Assembly (NCBI GenBank): GCA_949296365.1
Contig: CASFPZ010000014.1
Coordinates: 1 to 48,680 of the forward strand
Direction of reading: 5' to 3'
DNA: 48,680 bases
Source: an uncultured Akkermansia sp.
Lineage (GTDB): Bacteria; Verrucomicrobiota; Verrucomicrobiia; Verrucomicrobiales; Akkermansiaceae
Shown here: positions 24,798 to 33,839 of the stretch, in pieces
Position numbering within the stretch: the stretch's first letter is position 1
Layout: every line of letters begins with the position of its first letter
Program-made: the position numbers and the translations under genes
Notes under the pieces: model-generated
Databases searched by the model: none
What the model saw: only the letters and a program-made list of their open reading frames with translations
What the model was told of the DNA's origin: nothing

Positions 24798-26363
24798 ATG
24801 TCTGAGCAAGTATATTTCTTTGACACCACGCTGCGAGATGGAGAGCAATGTCCAGGTGCATCCATGAATTTCCGCCAGAAGCTCGAAGTGGCTCGTCAGC
24901 TAGAACGCTTGGGCATCGATATTATTGAAGCGGGGTTCCCTTGCATTTCGGACGGTGATTTTGAAGCAGTCAAAGCTATTGCTACGGAAATCAAGAATTG
25001 TCGTATAGCAGGGTTGGCTCGCTGTATGAATAACGATATTGAAGCGGCTGCTCGTTCTTTGGAACCTGCGGGAGACCGGGCTAGAATTCACGTTTTCTTG
25101 GCTACGAGTCCGTTGCATCGCGAATATAAACTGAAAAAGACGAAGGATGAGATTTTAGCCATGGCGGCGGAAGGTGTCGCTTTTGCCAAGAGTTTTGTGA
25201 ATGATGTGGAGTTCTCGGCGGAAGATGCGACTCGCACTGAGTTGCCTTACTTGGCCCAAGTGGTTGAGACTGTCATTCGCGCTGGCGCAACAACGGTCAA
25301 TATACCCGATACTGTCGGGTATACTACTCCGAATGAATTTTACAAAACGATTCGGTATTTGAAAGAGAATGTTCCCAATATTGACGAAGCGATCATTGCG
25401 GTGCATTGTCACAACGATTTAGGATTGGCAACTGCTAATTCTTTATTTGCGGTGTTGGCTGGCGCTCGTCAAGTTGAAGGAACCATTAACGGCATTGGTG
25501 AACGCGCGGGCAATGTTGCTTTGGAAGAAGTATGTATGGCCTTGATGACGCGCAAAGGGGAGTTTGGGGATGTGACATGTGGGTTAACCATGCGTGAAAT
25601 TGTGCGTACTTCTCGCATTGTGGCCCGTATGAGTGGGTTGCAGGTGCAGAGATCGAAGGCTATTGTTGGCGAAAATGCCTTTGCCCATTCGTCTGGTATT
25701 CACCAGCATGGCATCTTGAATAAGCGTGAAACCTACGAAATTATCGATCCTCAAGAAATTGGCTGGGGTGAAACGGAGTTGCCTTTGACGAAGCATTCTG
25801 GCCGGGCTGCCGTGCAGGCTAAACTGAAACAGCTGGGGCACGTGTTGAGCGACGAGGAAATGCAGGTAGTTTTCGAGCGTTTTAAGAAAGTTGGCGATTC
25901 CAAGAAATTTATTTACGACGACGACTTATCGGCGATTGTGGATACTTCGTTGCATGAAAGCTTGGGATTGTGGCAGCTCGATTTCATTCAATTCGTAGCA
26001 GGTAGCCATGCCAAGCCAACAGCAACGGTCGGGCTTGTCAAAGAAGGTCGGAAGTATGTGGATTCGGCGATAGGCAATGGTGCTGTCGACGCCGCCTTTA
26101 AGGCTATTGAACGCATTACAAAGTGCCGTGGCAAATTGATCGATTATTCGGTGAATGCGGCCTCAGAAGGTAAGGACGCTTTGGGTGAAGTAACGGTGCA
26201 TGTTGACTTTGGAAATGGCAAACCGTTGGCTGGCAAGGGAGCGTCGACGGACGTGATAGAAGGGTCGGCTCGCGCGTTTCTTAATGCCCTCAATCGCTCC
26301 ATTCATTTGAGTAATAATCCGGAAGTCCGTTACCTCAGTTGCGAAGAATCAGCTGGTATCTAA
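24798..26363 (+). CDS. leuA: 2-isopropylmalate synthase
   Basis: This 521-residue enzyme condenses acetyl-CoA with 2-oxoisovalerate, the first step of leucine synthesis. The TIM-barrel domain opens with FDTTLRDGEQCPGASM (8-23), with the metal-binding Asp at the start of the barrel. HCHNDLGLATANS supplies the two metal-binding histidines, and GIGERAGN is present. The linker and the C-terminal LeuA dimer/regulatory domain (about 370-505) are complete, so leucine feedback is expected. The length and order match bacterial LeuA of the typical type, not homocitrate or citramalate synthases. It is followed by a strong hairpin and then pth. Confidence 0.93.
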   Translation: MSEQVYFFDTTLRDGEQCPGASMNFRQKLEVARQLERLGIDIIEAGFPCISDGDFEAVKAIATEIKNCRIAGLARCMNNDIEAAARSLEPAGDRARIHVFLATSPLHREYKLKKTKDEILAMAAEGVAFAKSFVNDVEFSAEDATRTELPYLAQVVETVIRAGATTVNIPDTVGYTTPNEFYKTIRYLKENVPNIDEAIIAVHCHNDLGLATANSLFAVLAGARQVEGTINGIGERAGNVALEEVCMALMTRKGEFGDVTCGLTMREIVRTSRIVARMSGLQVQRSKAIVGENAFAHSSGIHQHGILNKRETYEIIDPQEIGWGETELPLTKHSGRAAVQAKLKQLGHVLSDEEMQVVFERFKKVGDSKKFIYDDDLSAIVDTSLHESLGLWQLDFIQFVAGSHAKPTATVGLVKEGRKYVDSAIGNGAVDAAFKAIERITKCRGKLIDYSVNAASEGKDALGEVTVHVDFGNGKPLAGKGASTDVIEGSARAFLNALNRSIHLSNNPEVRYLSCEESAGI

Positions 26364-26381
26364 ATAGCTTTCAGCACGTCA

Positions 26382-26430
26382 TCCTGAGTTTTCTCTTGTA
26401 GAGATTTGATCGAGAAGAGAAAGCTCGGGA
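26382..26430. terminator. Strong hairpin after leuA
   Basis: A stem of about 15 bp (26383-26397 with 26415-26429, two G-U pairs) surrounds a 17-base loop, shortly after the leuA stop codon. There is no T-tract on the plus-strand side, so it may attenuate read-through into pth rather than terminate fully. Confidence 0.45.
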
Positions 26431-26467
26431 GGTTGTGGCGAAGAATAAGTGAACTCTATTTGAACCG

Positions 26468-27151
26468 ATGCATGCTGTATCTCAATTCCCGCGAATGATT
26501 GTTGGATTGGGCAATCCTGGGAAAACGTATGAAGCAACCCGGCACAATGTTGGATTCATGATTGTGGACAGGGTGGCCGAACGTTGGGGAATTGGCTTTA
26601 AAGAGGATAAACGACGGAAGGGCATGTTTGCTGCTGGGCCAGGCGTGTTGCTTGTCAAACCCACAACGTTTATGAACGAATCGGGAATGTGCGTGGGCCC
26701 TTTGGCTCATTTTTTCAAAATTGCACCGGAGGAGATTTTGGTTGTTTACGATGAACGTGCGTTTCCTTTGGGGGTGTTTAAGATTAAAGGGGGAGGTTCA
26801 TCTGCAGGACACAATGGAATCAAATCGTTAATTGCCCATTTAGGGACGCAGGAGTTTCCGCGATTGCGATTTGGTATTGGTGAACCTATGCAGCCTGGCG
26901 ATATGATTGGGCATGTGTTGGGAAAATTCCGCCCTGACGAGCGAGAACTTCTGGAAACGTCGTTGGTCCGGGCTGTCGAGGCGATCCTTTGTATTCAATC
27001 TAAGGGGGTGGGCATCGCGGCTAATTTGTTCAATACGGATCCAGAAAAAGAACGTCGCAAAAAATTAGAAAAAACGCTAGTCTGCCAGCAGGGAAATGGT
27101 AATTCAGTTGGTACTGCTCTGACTGGGAAATCTGACGAGAATGTCACCTGA
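26468..27151 (+). CDS. pth: Peptidyl-tRNA hydrolase
   Basis: A 227-residue enzyme that releases peptides from peptidyl-tRNA dropped by stalled ribosomes. Family signatures are present: GLGNPG (13-18), TRHNVGF with the catalytic His26, KPTTFMNESG, and KGGGSSAGHNGIKS. The usual HDELDLPLG loop reads YDERAFPLG; the catalytic Asp is kept but its surroundings differ. The C-terminal 35 residues are a charged extension beyond the normal end (about 190 residues in E. coli). An internal ATG at 26495 would also give a plausible start at MIVGLGNPG. It is followed 75 bp later by murA. Confidence 0.92.
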   Translation: MHAVSQFPRMIVGLGNPGKTYEATRHNVGFMIVDRVAERWGIGFKEDKRRKGMFAAGPGVLLVKPTTFMNESGMCVGPLAHFFKIAPEEILVVYDERAFPLGVFKIKGGGSSAGHNGIKSLIAHLGTQEFPRLRFGIGEPMQPGDMIGHVLGKFRPDERELLETSLVRAVEAILCIQSKGVGIAANLFNTDPEKERRKKLEKTLVCQQGNGNSVGTALTGKSDENVT

Positions 27152-27225
27152 GTACGTTATCGGTTGTGTTTAGTGTTGCAAGACGGAAATAGATTCATAC
27201 ACTACCCGTTTTATCGAACCTTTCT

Positions 27226-28506
27226 ATGGAGAAACTGGTTGTACATGGCGGTTGCACGCTTCGAGGAACAGTGAATATCAGCGGTTCCAAGAATGCGTCT
27301 CTGCCCATATTGGCTGCTGCATTGTTGACGGATGAACCTGTCGTTGTTAGGCGGGTGCCTGATGTGTCTGATACGAATTACATGCTGCAAATCTTAGGGC
27401 AGCTGGGAGCATCTGTTGAACGTTACAGCGGAATTGTTCGTATTGTGGCGAAAGAAATTGACTCTGTGGCTACGTATGAGCAAGTGCGCAAAATGCGGGC
27501 TTCTATCTGTTTGATGGGCCCTCTGTTAGCGCGTAAGCTCGAGTGTCACATCCCTTTGCCAGGTGGATGTGTCATTGGCGATCGTCCGGTCGATCTCCAC
27601 ATTCGCGCGGCAGAAGCTTTGGGCGCTAAAGTGGAAATAGCCAGTGGAGTGTTGAAAATTGCAGCGCCGAACGGCTTGAAGGGAGCCAATGTGGAATTGA
27701 GGGGAGACAACGGACCAACCGTTTTGGGTACCGATAATTTGATGATGGCAGCTGTCTTGGCAAAGGGTACGACTGTTATTGATTCGGCTGCTTGTGAACC
27801 GGAGGTCGTGGATCTAGCTCACTTCTTAACATCGATGGGCGCCAAAATCGAGGGGGCAGGAACGAGCCGTATTGTCATCCAGGGGGTAGAGAAACTCCAT
27901 TCTACTGATCATACTGTCATTCCTGATCGCATAGAGGCTGGAACGTTCATGGCTGCTGCTGCTATGGCAGGCGACGGCGTGACATTGCGCCGGGTGTGTC
28001 GCGAACATTTGACTGCGGTGACTCGCTTGTTGGAAGAATGCGGTCACACGATTTGTTTTAACAAGGAAGGCGATGTTGTGACGATTGTTGCAGCTAAGAA
28101 TCCAACGAGCGGTAAGATTGTTACGGCTCCTTATCCGGGATTTCCTACGGATATGCAGGCTCAGATGACGGCCCTCTTTGCTACAACTCCTGGCATTAGC
28201 GTGGTGAAAGATACGATCTTCCCACAACGATTTATGCATTGCTCGGAATTGAAACGGATGGGGGCCGATATCAAAGTCGACAATGGGCGTGCTGTGATCA
28301 CGGGAGTGAAGAAGTTGAGCGGCGCCCCAGTGATGGCTTCGGATCTACGAGCTTCGGCGGCTCTTGTGTTAGCTGCTCTCAAAGCCGAGGGAACAACTGA
28401 AATCCATCGCTTGTACCATATCGATCGCGGCTACGAAATGATCGATGAAAAGCTCCTTTCTATCGGGGCTGCTATCGAAAGAAAGCCTGATGACGAGGAA
28501 GACTAA
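27226..28506 (+). CDS. murA: UDP-N-acetylglucosamine 1-carboxyvinyltransferase
   Basis: A 426-residue enzyme for the first committed step of peptidoglycan synthesis, transferring enolpyruvate from PEP to UDP-GlcNAc. Lys22 (SGSKNA) and the PEP-reactive Cys115 in LPGGCVIGDRPVDLH fall at the canonical numbers. Because Cys rather than Asp is present at 115, fosfomycin sensitivity is expected by this criterion alone. The full length and both inside-out alpha/beta domains are present. It is the last gene of a leuA-pth-murA run and is closed by a strong terminator. Confidence 0.96.
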   Translation: MEKLVVHGGCTLRGTVNISGSKNASLPILAAALLTDEPVVVRRVPDVSDTNYMLQILGQLGASVERYSGIVRIVAKEIDSVATYEQVRKMRASICLMGPLLARKLECHIPLPGGCVIGDRPVDLHIRAAEALGAKVEIASGVLKIAAPNGLKGANVELRGDNGPTVLGTDNLMMAAVLAKGTTVIDSAACEPEVVDLAHFLTSMGAKIEGAGTSRIVIQGVEKLHSTDHTVIPDRIEAGTFMAAAAMAGDGVTLRRVCREHLTAVTRLLEECGHTICFNKEGDVVTIVAAKNPTSGKIVTAPYPGFPTDMQAQMTALFATTPGISVVKDTIFPQRFMHCSELKRMGADIKVDNGRAVITGVKKLSGAPVMASDLRASAALVLAALKAEGTTEIHRLYHIDRGYEMIDEKLLSIGAAIERKPDDEED

Positions 28507-28621
28507 CAATATCTCCCACGAAAGAAGTAAATGATGGAGCTAATGTTAAACTTTTATTTTGGTCCCTATTTACTACGATTGAAATTGAAGAGGGGACAAG
28601 AAGGAATGTGTTTCAAGGGGT

Positions 28622-28676
28622 AAAAAGCAGGAGCGAAGGATAATCATCCTTCGCTCCTGCGTAGTTGAATTTTTTT
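28622..28676. terminator. Strong bidirectional rho-independent terminator
   Basis: GCAGGAGCGAAGGAT (28627-28641) pairs perfectly with ATCCTTCGCTCCTGC (28646-28660) around the loop AATC. On the plus side a T-run follows at about 28670-28676. On the minus side five T follow directly (complement of A at 28622-28626). It ends murA on the plus strand and the carboxylase-subunit gene on the minus strand. Confidence 0.9.
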
Positions 28677-28739
28677 CCAATAATTACACCATTCTCATAT
28701 CTTTTTTGTCAGCTAATTAGCATGCGAGACAACATGGCA

Positions 28740-30191
28740 TTAGACTTCTTCGATTTGTACGGAATAAACTCTTCCTTGGAGGCTCATGTTTAACGTGGCT
28801 GCAGAACTGGAAGCCTTCGTGGCTGGTTTTACAGGAGCTGGTTCTGGCTTAGGGCCCGGATGCTTGTGGTATTCTTCGAGTTGCTGTGGGAACATGGCGT
28901 AGATAACACAGTATTCGTCTGTCGTCGGCATACCTTTAGCGGCGAGTTGCTTGCGAAGGTCTTCCATACCCGGCTTGATGAGGTCAGCTGGACGGCAATC
29001 GATCGGATCCTTCTTCATTTTTTCAGCGCAGAGTTTTTGAACGTCAGGATCAACAGGAGCGGGTGTCTTGCCATAGTAACCCAGCGAGATGTCGGCAGCT
29101 TGAGGGGTGATATTTTTCCAACGACCGAATTTGACATTCATCATAGCCTGAACGCCAACGATTTGAGAAGTGGGAGTTACCAAAGGAATCCATCCGAGAG
29201 CTTTGCGGACGACGGGGATTTCTGCAAAGACTTCGTCGAATCGATCACTCATGCCTTGTTCTTTGAGTTGATTGCGGAAGTTAGAAAGCATTCCGCCGGG
29301 CACCTGGTAACGGAGGGTATCGGAATCAACAGTTTCGTTTTTATGCGAAGTGAACTTGGAAAGAGAGGCATAAACAGGCTTGAGGAGCTCCTGGATTTGG
29401 TGGAGTTTGTCAAGGTCGTATGTTGGTTTGCGCGGGTTTCTTTCGAGCAAAGCTAACATGCGCAGACAATCGGGCTGAGCGGTACCGTTGGCGAAGGGTG
29501 AGATGGACACGTCAGCAGCATCAAGCCCAGCATCGACAGCGCTTAGGATAGACGAGGCTCCTAAACCTGCCGTATCGTGCGTGTGGAACCAAACAGGAAT
29601 AGAAACATTTTTTTTGAGCGATCTTATAATTTCCGCGGTGACATAGGGAGGGATGAGGCCTGCCATATCTTTGAGGACGATGGCGTCGGCGCCCATTTCA
29701 GCGAGTTGACAACCCATTTTAACGAAACTTTCCGTGGTGTGTACAGGAGAGGTCGTATAGCAGATTGTTCCGTGAGCTTGGCATCCGCATGCTTTGGCGG
29801 CACGGATTGAGACTTCCATGTTGCGAGGGTCGTTCACACAGTCGAAAATACGGAATATGTTCATTCCGTGTTTGGCGCTCATTTTGACGAATGCTTCAAC
29901 AACATCGTCTGCGTAGTTGGTATAGCCAACAATATTTTGGCCTCTCAACAACATCATGTGAGGTGTGTTAGGTGCTGTCTTTTTTAACGTATCAAGTCGA
30001 TCAAAAGGAAATTCTCCCAGGAAACGCAGACCAGAATCGATTGTAGCTCCTCCCCAGGTTTCCAGCGCACTGAAACCCATGGTATCAAGAATTGAGGCAA
30101 TAGGCAGCATGGCAGCAGTTGGCATTCGTGTCGCTGCCAAAGATTGATGGCCGTCGCGAAGTACTGTACAGTTAAAGGTTACAGGATTCAT
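28740..30191 (-). CDS. Carboxyltransferase subunit of oxaloacetate decarboxylase/pyruvate carboxylase type, without biotin domain
   Basis: From ATG 30191 the protein is 483 residues and matches the alpha subunit of oxaloacetate decarboxylase or PycB. It has an HMGL-like TIM barrel with LRDGHQS (Asp13), VLKDMAG (Lys174, expected carbamylated metal site) and HTHDT (His203, His205), then the conserved carboxylase domain. It ends with a Pro/Ala linker and SLQGRVYSVQIEEV, just where a biotinyl domain with an MKM motif normally begins. The biotin carrier must therefore be a separate protein, not present in this window. I prefer ATG 30191 because the longer start at 30263 adds 24 residues and overlaps an intergenic hairpin. 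The reaction interconverts pyruvate and oxaloacetate; which direction is unclear. Confidence 0.85.
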   Translation of the reverse strand: MNPVTFNCTVLRDGHQSLAATRMPTAAMLPIASILDTMGFSALETWGGATIDSGLRFLGEFPFDRLDTLKKTAPNTPHMMLLRGQNIVGYTNYADDVVEAFVKMSAKHGMNIFRIFDCVNDPRNMEVSIRAAKACGCQAHGTICYTTSPVHTTESFVKMGCQLAEMGADAIVLKDMAGLIPPYVTAEIIRSLKKNVSIPVWFHTHDTAGLGASSILSAVDAGLDAADVSISPFANGTAQPDCLRMLALLERNPRKPTYDLDKLHQIQELLKPVYASLSKFTSHKNETVDSDTLRYQVPGGMLSNFRNQLKEQGMSDRFDEVFAEIPVVRKALGWIPLVTPTSQIVGVQAMMNVKFGRWKNITPQAADISLGYYGKTPAPVDPDVQKLCAEKMKKDPIDCRPADLIKPGMEDLRKQLAAKGMPTTDEYCVIYAMFPQQLEEYHKHPGPKPEPAPVKPATKASSSAATLNMSLQGRVYSVQIEEV

Positions 30192-30240
30192 ACAATCAAA
30201 CTTATCTTCTTCTTTTTTACAAATTATTCCTACCAACGTC

Positions 30241-30283
30241 AAGGAACTTGGATTGTTCTCCATGTCAGCAATCCAAGTCCCTT
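30241..30283. repeat. Inverted repeat between POT transporter and carboxylase genes
   Basis: A 15-base arm at 30241-30255 pairs with 30269-30283, with one mismatch (core ACTTGGATTG / CAATCCAAGT). It lies downstream of the transporter and upstream of the carboxylase subunit, both on the minus strand. No strong T-run follows, so it could be a weak terminator or a leader structure. Confidence 0.45.
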
Positions 30284-30366
30284 GTAAGAGTGATCACTTA
30301 AGAATCAATGATTTGCTTCATGACACAACCTCGTGGAAGGGAAGAAGCTGAGCAATCCTTGTCGGA

Positions 30367-31761
30367 TCATTCGCGCATAGATTCGATAGCAACTTTGCGC
30401 TTGGCATAAAACTTAGCAGATATTGCAAAACAAATGCTGACGACGAGGGCCATAGTCGAGTAGGTAATGAAACCGCTGAAGGAGACGGCCTCAACGCCTA
30501 ACGCGTCGATAATGGCTGTGATAATGAAGACGAGCAGGTTGCCTGCGAACGTGGTCAAAAGCCAGAAACTTGCGATAGTGCTCTTCATACTGGCGGGGGC
30601 TTGAGTATAGGCAAATTCAAGGCCGGTGGTACTGAGGAGGATTTCCGATACAGTCAAGACAATGTAAGGGATAAGTTGCCATGCGATAGAGAGTTGTTCG
30701 CCGCTATCGATGCGGGCTTGGATCCAGGCTACTGCGGCAAAGGAGAGTGCCGAAAGGAAAATTCCCGACCCCATGCGAACCAACGGATGACCCAATTTCC
30801 CAATGTGTGGATAAATCAAGGTAGAGATTAGAGGAACGAGAATCATGACCAGGAGCGGGTTAGCAGACTGGATTTCTGCTGGACCAATTGACCAGGTACC
30901 GCCCCAAGGTAGGGGTATGTTCATGGCTGTCATTTGGCTTCCCTGAAGGACCCAAGAGGAAGCCGTTTGGTCGAACAGAGACCAAAAGGGAATGATGAAA
31001 ATAAAAAGCATGAGGATGTTGAACATTTGACGGGCGTCTTTGACTGCTGTAAGACCAAAGACAGGAATAGCCGTTTGCCAATTTCCACGAACCACAACAT
31101 GTTGCAAAATTTTCCAAATACTAGCTTTTTTGTTGGAATGAGATGGTAATTGGCGCGTGGGTGGTACCATGAGGTAATGTTTGCGGCCGAGCCAGAAACA
31201 GAGCGTAGCCAACCCCATAAAGATGCCGGGAACAGCAAATGCACAACTCCAGCCTGCGTAATTGCGCACTGCTGGAATGACAAGGAATGAAAAAAGAGAA
31301 CCTAGATTAATAGACCAGTAAAACACATTGTAGGCTCGCGTCATCATTTTTTCATCCTTATTGGGAATTTGGTCGCCCAGGAAAGAGGAAACACAGGGCT
31401 TGATGCCTCCGGAGCCCAACCCAATAACAAACAATCCTAAAAATAATACAGCTGTCTTAGTATCTACTGTCTGGAATAAATCGGCTAACGCTAAGATGAC
31501 GTTGCCTACACAATAAAGCAGGGAAACGTATAAAATTGTCTTGTAACGGCCCCAGACTTTGTCTGATAACCAGGCGCCAATTAATGGTGTTAAATACACA
31601 ATGGCCACAAATAGGTGAACCACGGAAATCGACATTTCTTGCGAGAACCCCAACATTCCCACCATGTACAAGGTGAGAATGCTTTTGAGCCCGTAGAAAT
31701 TGAACCGTTCGCAGGCTTCTGTACCAACAATGTATCGCGCTTGTTTAGGTAGAAAACTCAT
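30367..31761 (-). CDS. POT-family proton-dependent oligopeptide transporter
   Basis: A 464-residue major-facilitator protein of the POT/PTR2 type, importing di- and tripeptides with protons. The family motif ExCERFxFYG is seen at residues 15-24 (EACERFNFYG), and there are about twelve hydrophobic segments with the conserved GLGSGGIKPCVSSFLGDQ after TM4 (PTR2 signature). Peptide uptake fits a bacterium with secreted proteases. It is flanked upstream by the ppiD-like gene's terminator, so it likely has its own promoter. Confidence 0.9.
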   Translation of the reverse strand: MSFLPKQARYIVGTEACERFNFYGLKSILTLYMVGMLGFSQEMSISVVHLFVAIVYLTPLIGAWLSDKVWGRYKTILYVSLLYCVGNVILALADLFQTVDTKTAVLFLGLFVIGLGSGGIKPCVSSFLGDQIPNKDEKMMTRAYNVFYWSINLGSLFSFLVIPAVRNYAGWSCAFAVPGIFMGLATLCFWLGRKHYLMVPPTRQLPSHSNKKASIWKILQHVVVRGNWQTAIPVFGLTAVKDARQMFNILMLFIFIIPFWSLFDQTASSWVLQGSQMTAMNIPLPWGGTWSIGPAEIQSANPLLVMILVPLISTLIYPHIGKLGHPLVRMGSGIFLSALSFAAVAWIQARIDSGEQLSIAWQLIPYIVLTVSEILLSTTGLEFAYTQAPASMKSTIASFWLLTTFAGNLLVFIITAIIDALGVEAVSFSGFITYSTMALVVSICFAISAKFYAKRKVAIESMRE

Positions 31762-31821
31762 GAGAATATGTGGGTTAGGTGGTTATGAAAACCGAAGGCC
31801 AATCGCGGTTCAAGCTCACAA

Positions 31822-31900
31822 GAAAAAAGGAGGAGGAACAAGGCGTTCCTGTCTATTCCCATCATCTTGATAAGAGAGCCAGAGGAACGCGTTCCTCCTT
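31822..31900 (-). terminator. Terminator downstream of the PpiD-like gene
   Basis: On the minus strand, AAGGAGGAACGCGTTCCT (complement of about 31883-31900) pairs, with a small bulge, with the arm at about 31831-31850. A run of six T follows (complement of A at 31823-31828). The right arm contains a perfect 14-bp palindrome (AGGAACGCGTTCCT). The hairpin sits just past the stop of the PpiD-like gene. Confidence 0.6.
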
Positions 31901-31925
31901 GATTGATTCGAGCTCTATTGGCGCA

Positions 31926-33653
31926 TTATTTTTGTGCCGATGGCATCGACACTTGATAACGGGCGTAACAATCCATGAACCAATCTTGCAAAAGCATGAA
32001 CGGCGACTGACTTTCGATTTGTTGAATGATGTTGGCTTCCATTGCTTTGTTTTCTGGAGAGTCGGTAATGGTTTTCTTATCGACTCGGGCAATGGTAAGG
32101 CTGTCGGTGGTATTGATGGGCGACGTGATCTGCCCGACATTGACTTGGCGGCAGGCTTTAAAAACCTCAATGCAATTTGGCATGTCTTTTAATATTTCAG
32201 CATTAGCATTGGGGTTGTAAGGACCCCACTTGGCAACTTGTGCGCCCTGGGCTTTAGCAACTGATTCAAATTCCTCAGCAGATTTTGTCTTGGCGAGCTT
32301 TTCCCTGAGGTTGTTCCCGGCTTCTTTCATCTTGTTGGAAGCTTCTGCAAGAATGTAATCAGCACGTGCAGCTGAGCGAGCTGCCGCATAGTCGAGGGGG
32401 CCTGCTGGAATGATCTTGCTGACACAGATCAAAACGATTTTGCCATCTTCAAGGACAAGAACGTCGGAAATGCGTTCAGCAGTAATGCCTTCTTGTGGAG
32501 TTTTAGGCGTGGTAACGACTGCTGGCGCTTCGGGTGTCCCTGCGTTGTTGGCAGGTACATTGGGAACAGGACCATAGTTGTCGTCTAGATCGAAGGCAGC
32601 TTCTGCAAGTGAGGAGTAACGGGCGCCAGCTGCGGCATTCATTTTACCGGTCAATTGAGCTTCTGCATCTTTTTTGGTGATGTCTTTAAGGTCTGTCTGG
32701 GTAATAGTCATCAACTTGCTTTGCTCTTTTTTAGCTTGTTCGATAACTTCCGAGATGTTTTTGCCATTGGCATCGTTCATCTGTTCCCAAAGTTTTTCAA
32801 CGACATCGAGCGTTTCCAGTGTTGCAGCAGGAATTTTTGTGCCAGCTGTTTCGACAATTTTTGCGGTTGGCGTGAAAGTGTATACAGTCATCGAACGTCT
32901 TTCGTCACTCAGGTAATTCATCTTTTGCTTTTCCCAGAATGGCTTAAGAACTTCGTCTCCCGGTTCTGTTTTTGGACGGAAGGTATCCCGAGAGAGAACA
33001 GCTGTTTGGACAGTTATATCCTGAATAAGTGATTGAACATAGTCTCTAGTAAAGGAATCGTTCATCGAAAGACCACGCGACAAAATACTCTGGAGACGAT
33101 CGAAACGGATTTTAGTGGCCACCATTTCACGCAGGACGGTAGCTACTTCCGTAGCTGCGTCTTTGCCGCGCATGGAAATAAATTCGTTGTACTTAGCCTG
33201 ATCAAACTGAGGTTGAGCGGATTCATCTTTTTTAGTCGTGAATTCCGGCATATTTTGAATGACTTTGTCGATTTCCTGATTACTTGGGTAAATGCCGAAG
33301 CGTTCTGCTTCTTCTTTGAGAACGGCATAATTGACAAGGAAAGCGTATTCTGGGTTGATCTGCTTGGGGCTGAACGAAGTCATTACTCCAACGACCGGGT
33401 AAAGCTCTGAAAGGCGACTCGCAACTCTCATCCCAGAATCGGCAATTTTGACATAGTCTTTATAGCTGTATGACGTATTGCCTACTTTGACGAGGGCATT
33501 TCCTCCTGAAGACAAGAGCGAGCTAGTACTATTTTCAATAAAAACTAGTCCAAAAAAGACTAGTACCATGGCGCCCATGACGATAAGCGTGTGTTTTCTT
33601 AGAAATTCGAGCATAGCTGGAGGAGTGATTGTTGCATCGACCGTTTGCTCCAT
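31926..33653 (-). CDS. PpiD/SurA-like membrane-anchored peptidyl-prolyl isomerase (SurA_N_3 type)
   Basis: A 575-residue periplasmic folding factor. An N-terminal transmembrane helix (about 22-41, IVMGAMVLVFFGLVFIEN) is followed by a long helical SurA_N-type chaperone domain and a more divergent C-terminal region. There is no recognisable parvulin active-site core, so catalysis is uncertain. The family helps newly exported proteins fold and reach the outer membrane, which fits the many secreted and autotransporter-like proteins here. An internal ATG at 33614 (MLEFLRKHT) would be an equally good start. It is divergent from the aminotransferase gene. Confidence 0.75.
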   Translation of the reverse strand: MEQTVDATITPPAMLEFLRKHTLIVMGAMVLVFFGLVFIENSTSSLLSSGGNALVKVGNTSYSYKDYVKIADSGMRVASRLSELYPVVGVMTSFSPKQINPEYAFLVNYAVLKEEAERFGIYPSNQEIDKVIQNMPEFTTKKDESAQPQFDQAKYNEFISMRGKDAATEVATVLREMVATKIRFDRLQSILSRGLSMNDSFTRDYVQSLIQDITVQTAVLSRDTFRPKTEPGDEVLKPFWEKQKMNYLSDERRSMTVYTFTPTAKIVETAGTKIPAATLETLDVVEKLWEQMNDANGKNISEVIEQAKKEQSKLMTITQTDLKDITKKDAEAQLTGKMNAAAGARYSSLAEAAFDLDDNYGPVPNVPANNAGTPEAPAVVTTPKTPQEGITAERISDVLVLEDGKIVLICVSKIIPAGPLDYAAARSAARADYILAEASNKMKEAGNNLREKLAKTKSAEEFESVAKAQGAQVAKWGPYNPNANAEILKDMPNCIEVFKACRQVNVGQITSPINTTDSLTIARVDKKTITDSPENKAMEANIIQQIESQSPFMLLQDWFMDCYARYQVSMPSAQK

Positions 33654-33839
33654 GTGGTCACTGGAGCATCAACGGGTAACATTCTCTACACCACGCCCCC
33701 CCCCGCTGGCAAGCCATAAGAAGCGCACAAGACTCAAACTTTTCTTTTTTGTGCTTATTCCATGCTTGAAAATTGCCCCAGAATGCATTTTCTTAAGGGC
33801 TAGAGGGACATAGAGTCCTTCTTTAACATTCTAAAAATT

